Shown here: piece after piece, positions 57,611 to 64,000 of the stretch
Layout of the letters: each line of letters begins with the position of its first letter
Position numbering within the stretch: the stretch's first letter is position 1
Assembly (NCBI GenBank): GCA_900239685.1
Contig: OENT01000085.1
Location: 169,741-233,740 of the forward strand
DNA length: 64,000 bases
Direction: 5' to 3'
DNA from: Rotaria macrura
Lineage: Eukaryota > Rotifera > Eurotatoria > Philodinida > Philodinidae
Notes under the pieces: model-generated
The model's database searches: none
The model's input: only the letters and a program-made list of their open reading frames with translations
What the model was told of the DNA's origin: nothing
Translations under genes and position numbers: made by a program

Positions 57611-60600
57611 TTATTGAGTTTTTCGTTCATGTCGATGTCTTCGTCTTCTTCTCTTCTTGTTTCGTTTTTTATGGCTGATTTTATAGTTGGTATTATCGTC
57701 ATAGTCATGCTGATCGTATATATACAAGAGCACTGGGTAGACAAGCCAAGCAAAGCTGTAGAGTCGACTCGATTGATTTGTCATATTTTCATAATTGTTC
57801 AGTTCTTCTTTATATGTAACATAAAACCATGCTGACGCTTTTTGTTCAACATAAATTGAATGTTTCTCATTGAAATCAGCAAGGTCCAATTGATTGTGCC
57901 ATGTCAATTTTTGAGCTACTTTACGCCAAATATGAGGTTCTTCATTCTCATTCTCTTGAGATAATTGATAGAATTCTTGCCAGAATATTTGAATATATCT
58001 AGTGGAGTGCAAAGGTTTCGTATTGATCCTGAGATACGTATATGTTTATCTTACTTATCGCGTAGAGATCGAATCGCATACGCAATTTCATTACATAATT
58101 CGAATAGCTTCCCTTGTTTTTTGTATTGTTTACTCATAAATTGTGTTATGTAGCCTGATATAACCTCACTTTCACGATATAAACCGTAATGTCTCATGAT
58201 TCGTCTCACTAAAAAGGAAAAAAACGTCGGACTGCAGCGCCAATCTTACATCAATAATAATACTCACGTTCTCTGTCGTAGTCTTCTTTCAATATTCGAG
58301 CATCGAAAATGTAAGATGCGTATCCATCAATGATTAATGCTTGATAAGGAAATGGTTGCTTTTTCAGTTCTTCGTTTTGATTGTAATTAATTTTGACTTT
58401 TTTGACTTTATCGTACAATTGACCAAGGATTGAATTGGATTGATAATCTGCTTTGTCTTTCTTCTCCATGAAATGAGGATAAGCAGATGGTTGAAGATCT
58501 TTTGTTAAAGGGGGTGGACGATTACCGGTTTTGACAAAATCCACAGCAATACTAGACATTAAAAATGTTTCGCTCATGAAAGAGTTATGCTTATTTACAA
58601 ACCTATGCATCGCCGCTAAACGAATACATTTTTCATCTTCAACTCCGTATCGATCCGCCAGAGCTAAATGCCAATTAGCAATAATACCCAGATTATCTGC
58701 TTTCATGTATTTAACAAAGAAATCGCAAACATCATCAATAGAATAGGACATTGTCGATGTGTTCCTTTCTGATTCATTAACTTTTCGTGCCTGATCACTG
58801 TAACAGAAGGCTGCATAATTTTCATTAAATATTAGACGCGAATCCCAGCTGATCCAAAATGTATCACCATCTAAATCCCCACCAGCTAGCTCTTCTGCCA
58901 TTGATCTAGGACCATCCATGGGAAATACGATGACATTTTTCAATTTATGAAGTTGAAAATTATCAACAGCTTCGTAGCGACGTATGTCACCTATGTAAAA
59001 TTGATGAGTAATTATGAAATCTTAAAACTTTTGATAGAAAAAAAACATTTCAACTGTGTTTACTAAGTATATTTTATTGATTCGAACTTCGATTGATTAT
59101 TCACTTGGAGAATAGACAAATTCTTACCTGGATGTAAGCAGGGATTTCTTGTGACGACAACTGGACCTTGAATGATTTTTGTTTCATTGATGTCACTACG
59201 ATGAATTTGAATAAATACTTGTCCATATTTTAATGTTCGACTTTCATCAACCACACCGAGTAAAACACAACCGTTTTCGATCAAAATTCTCGATTTTGTT
59301 CGTAGTTGTTTTAGTTGAAACGCTTGAAAGCTGAAAAGAAGTCGTTGAACAAACGGTTCAATATTCAATTGAAATCGTGACAAATATTCAATCATCATTT
59401 TATGACTTCCGTTGCCACCTATGTTTCCATTGAATTTGCACAACGCTTCGATCGCACATTCAGCATTAGTATTGATAGATATCAATTTTTCAAGCATTTC
59501 GTCTTGAAAATGATGGAAAGCAGAATTGGCTACATGCCGTGCAGATAACAAAAGAATAATTTGACGATTGAGATAACTGGTTGAAAAGTCAGATGGACGA
59601 ACAATATCGATCGAACAATTATCAGAATGAAATTTTCTCATAGAATCACGAAAAGCCACTCGAACATTTGAATCATCGGCAATGTTGCCATTTAAACTGA
59701 CACACACCATCCCTAGAGTCATGCAAACATGAAACAGTAAGATTTTTTCTTTCAAACACCAGATTAACCTTTATATCCGGCGAATCGAACTTGAAATGCT
59801 GATGGTGTTGATTCGATATTCATTTGCTTCGAAAGATCATTGGCAAACCACGAAGCTATGATACCTATTCCATTGGTATATAATGCTTTACTATCTGTTG
59901 GCGATGTCACATCATCGATTTTGATGTACGATTCTTTCGGTAGTTCTTTTCCTTTGATGGTTGTTGAAAAAGACTGACCAAGCTAAGACACAGAGCAGTA
60001 CCGAGAAAGCTATCTCAATAAAATTGATGAATGAAAATCGAATTCTTACTCTAGCAGCCATCTTTGCTACTGGATGTAAACCCCGAAAAACACCCATCCA
60101 ACCTCGAATCATGTCACATGATATATGACTTGTGTGTCGTTGGTGAAACATCCAGCATGAATGCTCACGAAGCTGTGATGTAGAAAAAGCTAGAAATTTG
60201 TATTTTCGACCACAAATATTCAAGCCATCAATCATCAACGATTTAATATGCTTGTATATGATATTCATCGAGTTATTTATATCTTTGAGTTTGCTGTAAT
60301 CTATAATAGTGGTAATGGACTCTTCAATGTCACAACAATATCAATAGTTTACCTTCATCAAGAAAGCTAACACGTAGAAAACAATTTTGAAGTTCTGAAA
60401 AGTGACGAGTTACAGAACAAGCTTCTTCTATATGTGGTCCTTCATAATGGAATGTCGATGGAGTAACAAAAACTTTACGAATACAAGACATGTCGTTCGA
60501 TTTGACTACTCGCATCTCTCGTCTCGTCAAATATATTCCAGATGTTGTCTGAGTCAGTAGATGTTTTCGACGAAGTTCGAATAATGCGAGACACAACAAT

Positions 60601-63257
60601 CGACTTAAAGAACCGATACGATCATTATTTGAATGATAGAGATCTTTCAATTTAATGCGAGCTAAATCCATGGTTTCAGAATTCAGCGGCTTGCCAGTAG
60701 CTGAAAAAGATTGTGGCAACACATAATATGTTCTTGCTCTTGATTCATCGTTTTTTTGTTCCACTATGTCGTTGTCTTCTTCTGGTTCATCGTCCCAGTC
60801 TTCGTCGTTCGATTTTTCACACGTACTTTGCCAATAGGGAGCGAATTCGATGACTTTATCTATTTTTCGAAACGAAATAAGAAATGAAAGTGATTCATCG
60901 AATACTTGCAATCAAATAGTCATACAGAATAAATTTCTATCTCATAACTCCTAAGTGAACAATGAAACCTACACAAAATTAACTAATATAGATATATTTT
61001 TCTGATGTCATAGAAAATAGATGTGACAAATCGATGAATATGATGAACATACCAACACAAGCAGCCAGAGTACTTGCAGACATTTTGCCGAGTATGAATT
61101 CTAATCGTTCGTCAACGCTGAGATCGTTGATCGTAACTATATGTTTAGAGATCAATTTCATGATTTCAAACTTGGTTTCAAATGGAAAAAAGGACCATCG
61201 CTGATCACAGAATCGATTGATGGCTAATTTATTTTTTTCATTCCAATCTTTCATAAGTAATAAATTAACATGAATGAGTCGTTGCGCATGTTGATGAACC
61301 GATGTCAATAGAGGTACCATATTACTTGCTTGGCACTGATTGGGAGATAGATGATATCGATCGAGTAAATTGGCAAATGTCTGATATGTTTTTGGATTGG
61401 AACCGATTTTCAGAAGCCAAGCATTAGCACGACCGATCAAGGTTGAACCAGGAAGACGAATCTCATCTTCTGAATCGTCAATACTCGTTGTCTGAACAAA
61501 AGTGATGCATGGTGGACGACGAACTTCGCAAAGAATGTAAACTGATGGATCAATTGACTCGTTGGATGAATTCAAATTTGATGAGAATAGTCCATGTGTT
61601 AGTACCGGTACCAATTTGTTTCCTTTCAAACTGAATTTAAAATATATAATATGAGAACTTCAGCATCATAGACAGATTTTTTATTTGATGTTAAGTATTT
61701 GAAAATAAAAACTGTATCAAAGAAATGGTGGATTGCGTACTTTAAAGAGTAGCTAGTAATGAGTCAGTCTGTACCTTCTGTCAATACAATTAAGGAGATC
61801 TTTGGGCAACCGTGTGACTGAAAGATCATCATAAATCAAGGACACTTACTCATGAAATCTCCACTCGAATCGAAAGTGTCCTGCAATTTTCGACCCTCTT
61901 GTTGTGTTTCGTTCGATTATGACATTGAGAGAGATTTTTTTTTGTTTGGTATCAATTATTAACTCTGATTGTTTTGATGTTGTTTTGAGATGTCGATGAA
62001 CAATATATCCAAATGTAGATGAAGATGCTGTTGCATTTTCACATCTTTCATCAACAAGATTTTTCATTGCTGTCATACTAATCAATGTTCCATACATAAC
62101 AGAATCCAAAGGAAATGTGATCAAGTGTGCATCATCTTCTCGTATAGACTGTGCGTTGCTGTTCTTAACCTTTTGAAGTACTCGTGGTTTAGGTATGGTT
62201 AATTGAAGTCGATGATTTCCAAAGATCTTAAATTTTTCCGGTGTTTGCATATAATCGTATAAGATTTCCCATACGGTAGTAAAGATTCAAACGTAATAAA
62301 GGCAAAACCAACGTTGCGATTCTTTTCCTGAAAAAAATCAATACAGATACTCTTTAGATATCGAGTTACGGAGCAGAATAAGAGAGAAGATAATAATTTA
62401 GAAGCCATTCAAATCTCATGATTTACCATAGAACGAACTACTGTGATTATGTAAAAGATTCTATCTGCAGCAATGTTTGTCTCTGTGAATGTTATAATAT
62501 AGCAGTACGGTATTCTATTAAATGTCATCGGTGCATAAATAGTAGTTTTAGATTTTTGTAGAGAAACTTGTAAATTTCGTTTAACCACTTATAAAATGCT
62601 TCTCTATTAACAAATCATATTATTCTTGTAATGGGAACCATCTTCGATTCAAAGTATTTACCTTAAACATTGGACCATCTATACGAACCACATCCAAATA
62701 TCCTAGTCTGTGAAAAAAAGCTCCAAGCGAACTTTGATCGGTGTTTAACGGAATGCAGCCTACAAATATCTTGTTGCTTTTCACTGTAGAATCAAAGTCA
62801 CTATGATATTGGCCAGATGATACGATATGAGATATCGACGTTTGTAGAAAAGTATCATTGGTGTTGAGAAATAATTCAACCTCGTCCGACTTAAAAGATT
62901 CGGACGACTCAGGTGAAGTAGAACATGCTGCAAGATCGAAAGCCAGTTGACTCCGCTCGATATTGATACTTTGGTCGACACCATTCGCAACTTGGAATAA
63001 GTTATCATAAAGCTGCTGAAAATAATCTGTAGTGCTAAGATCAATATCGTTATTCATGATATTAGGTGTTTCGGTATCAGATGCATTTGAAAGCGTTCCA
63101 TCGTCACTTTCGCTGGTCAATGCTTCTTCATTTGAATCATCAGATCGGTTTCTAAACACACAAAAATCGACTTGTTCGATATTTATGAACTGGAAAACGC
63201 TTACTGTGAAGCTTGTTCTGAGTTTAATTCTACTGGAGTTAAATAATTCCCATTCAT
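57611..63257 (-). CDS. RRM-containing eukaryotic RNA-dependent RNA polymerase
   Basis: Eleven exons: 63257-63205, 63151-62662, 62327-61850, 61630-61053, 60859-60353, 60300-60050, 59982-59769, 59712-59128, 58990-58268, 58208-58055, 57998-57611. Total about 1473 codons. After a Ser/Asp-rich N-terminus an RRM appears (RNP2 'KIFVGCIPL' near residue 145, RNP1 'NVGFAFITFES' near 190). The RdRP core follows in family order: 'FLAFSTSQLREHSCWMF', 'AARLGQSFSTT', 'LYTNGIGIIASWFAND', 'PSAFQVRFAGYKGMVCVSLN', 'LNRQIILLLSARHVA', and catalytic 'MAEELAGGDLDGDTFWISWD' with the D-x-D-G-D motif (near 1090). The C-terminus ends in a helical 'FAWLVYPVLL' segment and a Lys/Arg-rich tail. Such enzymes make dsRNA for RNAi amplification. 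The exons total one base less than a multiple of three; the loss sits in the RRM exon at about 62275-62290. All other junctions keep phase. Confidence 0.93.
62260..62327 (-). other. Apparent one-base frameshift inside the RRM of the RdRP gene
   Basis: Exon 3 begins in the frame of RNP1 (GAAAAGAATCGCAACGTTGG gives EKNRNVG..., then FAFITFES). The rest of the RRM (TTVWEILYDYMQTPEKFKIF, then GNHRLQLTIPKP) is in another frame from ACTACCGTATGG onward. No GT-AG intron between them restores the phase. Either one base is missing in this sequence or the allele is truly broken after about 195 codons. Confidence 0.75.
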
Positions 63258-63944
63258 GATGAAAACTTTCACTCAGTGCGCAATGATTCAGTATTTCTTT
63301 TCAAAATAAAAGTTTACTTACGCCATCATGTGGCGCCGATAATAAGAGCAAAACAAAGAATGTAACAATAATTTTTTCTCTTGAACCTCTATCAAAACTC
63401 TAATATATTTGATTTCCATGGCGATCATCCCGATAGCGTCATATATATACGACATCAAATGTTTAAACTAGACTGAGGAGCATCACAGACAATTATATTA
63501 ACTTCTTCATAGATCCGTGAGTCACGGAAGTATCAACATCCATATAATTCGTGTTCCTAAGTAGAACTGGTTTTCTGAAAAGGTTGATCAATTTTCTTCT
63601 TGTGAAGAAATCGTTACCGGTATCTAACAGATTTTTACATTTTAAACTAGAAAAATAGTTGCTGTTTCAAATGACGAAAATATCGATAGATTATCTTGAA
63701 AAGAAAGAAGTCTGATTAGTGACAGTTTTTAAATAAGTTGGTGCATCTTCATCAAGATACATGTACCGAATATTCGAACAATGCAATTACGAATCAAATA
63801 TGGTTAGATGTTGCTGGTTACGAATGTGAGAGTATAGACACTGAAAAGCACATCAAGCCAAACTTCTGATTCAACACAGAGAGAGATTGCCTTTTTCTCT
63901 ACTTTTCTGTCGTTGAGTTTCACGTCTGTTTCGCTGATAACATA
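63258..63944. other. Upstream region of RdRP gene
   Basis: 5' flank of the RdRP gene. AT-rich, with no further exon seen; ends at the Tc1-like terminus. Confidence 0.45.
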
Positions 63945-64000
63945 CAGTGCTGGACAAAAGTTTAGGACTTTTTTTTTCTCGTCGATTTCTCGAACGATAA
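63945..64000 (+). mobile_element. Left terminus of a Tc1/mariner-type transposon (partial)
   Basis: The sequence TA|CAGTGCTGGACAAAAGTT at 63943-63962 closely resembles the Tc1 terminal inverted repeat, which I recall as beginning CAGTGCTGGCCAAAAAG after a TA target. The element would extend beyond the right edge of the window, so transposase and right end are not visible. It inserted about 0.7 kb upstream of the RdRP start. Confidence 0.6.

Noticed and set aside
60283-60300. Acceptor CTCAAAG for RdRP exon 6
   Set aside because: The upstream ATTATAG acceptor is stronger and also in phase, adding six codons.
62199-62330. A micro-intron (donor CTACC|GTATGG, acceptor TTTAAG) to repair the RdRP RRM frame
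   Set aside because: Splicing there returns to the original frame and hits a stop; it does not restore the downstream RRM frame.

Overview
The window is a piece of an animal nuclear genome. It is AT-rich, genes are split by many GT-AG introns of about 50-100 bases (plus some of 0.5-2.4 kb), and the standard code is used. Two things point to a rotifer, most likely a bdelloid: a eukaryotic RNA-dependent RNA polymerase (RdRP), and an intact GT15 mannosyltransferase, a family best known from fungi, beside ordinary animal genes. This assignment is inference; no marker in the window proves the species.

Left third (1-25 kb) is gene-poor. It holds the 3' end of an unknown gene (1.6-1.9 kb, +), TMEM39 (4.2-2.0 kb, -), a mucin-like single-pass membrane protein with a 24-base tandem array (5.3-6.5 kb, +), histone-fold-like relics (7.0-8.0 kb), a small membrane protein in three exons (11.7-12.2 kb, +), a possible 3' exon (15.3-15.5 kb, +), a disordered protein with a PP1-docking-like motif (17.0-15.7 kb, -) and the GT15 enzyme (19.5-18.2 kb, -). 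The rest is non-coding and repeat-derived: an inverted-repeat element near 13.3-13.8 kb, a 17-base G run, a GGGACTC-rich stretch and an inverted pair of tRNA-like (SINE-type) sequences at 23.2-24.0 kb.

Middle (25-46 kb) is dense with conserved housekeeping genes: SPCS3 (signal peptidase subunit), TACC (centrosomal coiled coil) and TDRD3 (Tudor/OB protein) on the minus strand. Head to head with TDRD3 come FAM135 (lipase-like alpha/beta hydrolase) and eS27 (RPS27, ribosomal protein) on the plus strand.

Right third (46-64 kb) holds an orphan open frame near 48 kb, a complete KMT5B/C (Suv4-20) H4K20 methyltransferase (50.8-55.3 kb, +) and a large RRM-RdRP fusion gene (63.3-57.6 kb, -) whose RRM exon carries an apparent one-base frameshift. 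The last 56 bases match the start of a Tc1-type terminal repeat.

I rebuilt spliced models by checking intron borders and codon phase. For TMEM39, the mucin-like gene, the 11.7 kb gene, SPCS3, TACC, TDRD3, FAM135, eS27 and KMT5 the summed exon lengths are exact multiples of three. For RdRP they are exactly one base short, which localises the frameshift. The genes do not form one pathway. KMT5 and the RdRP both relate to chromatin or small-RNA silencing, but their adjacency may be chance.
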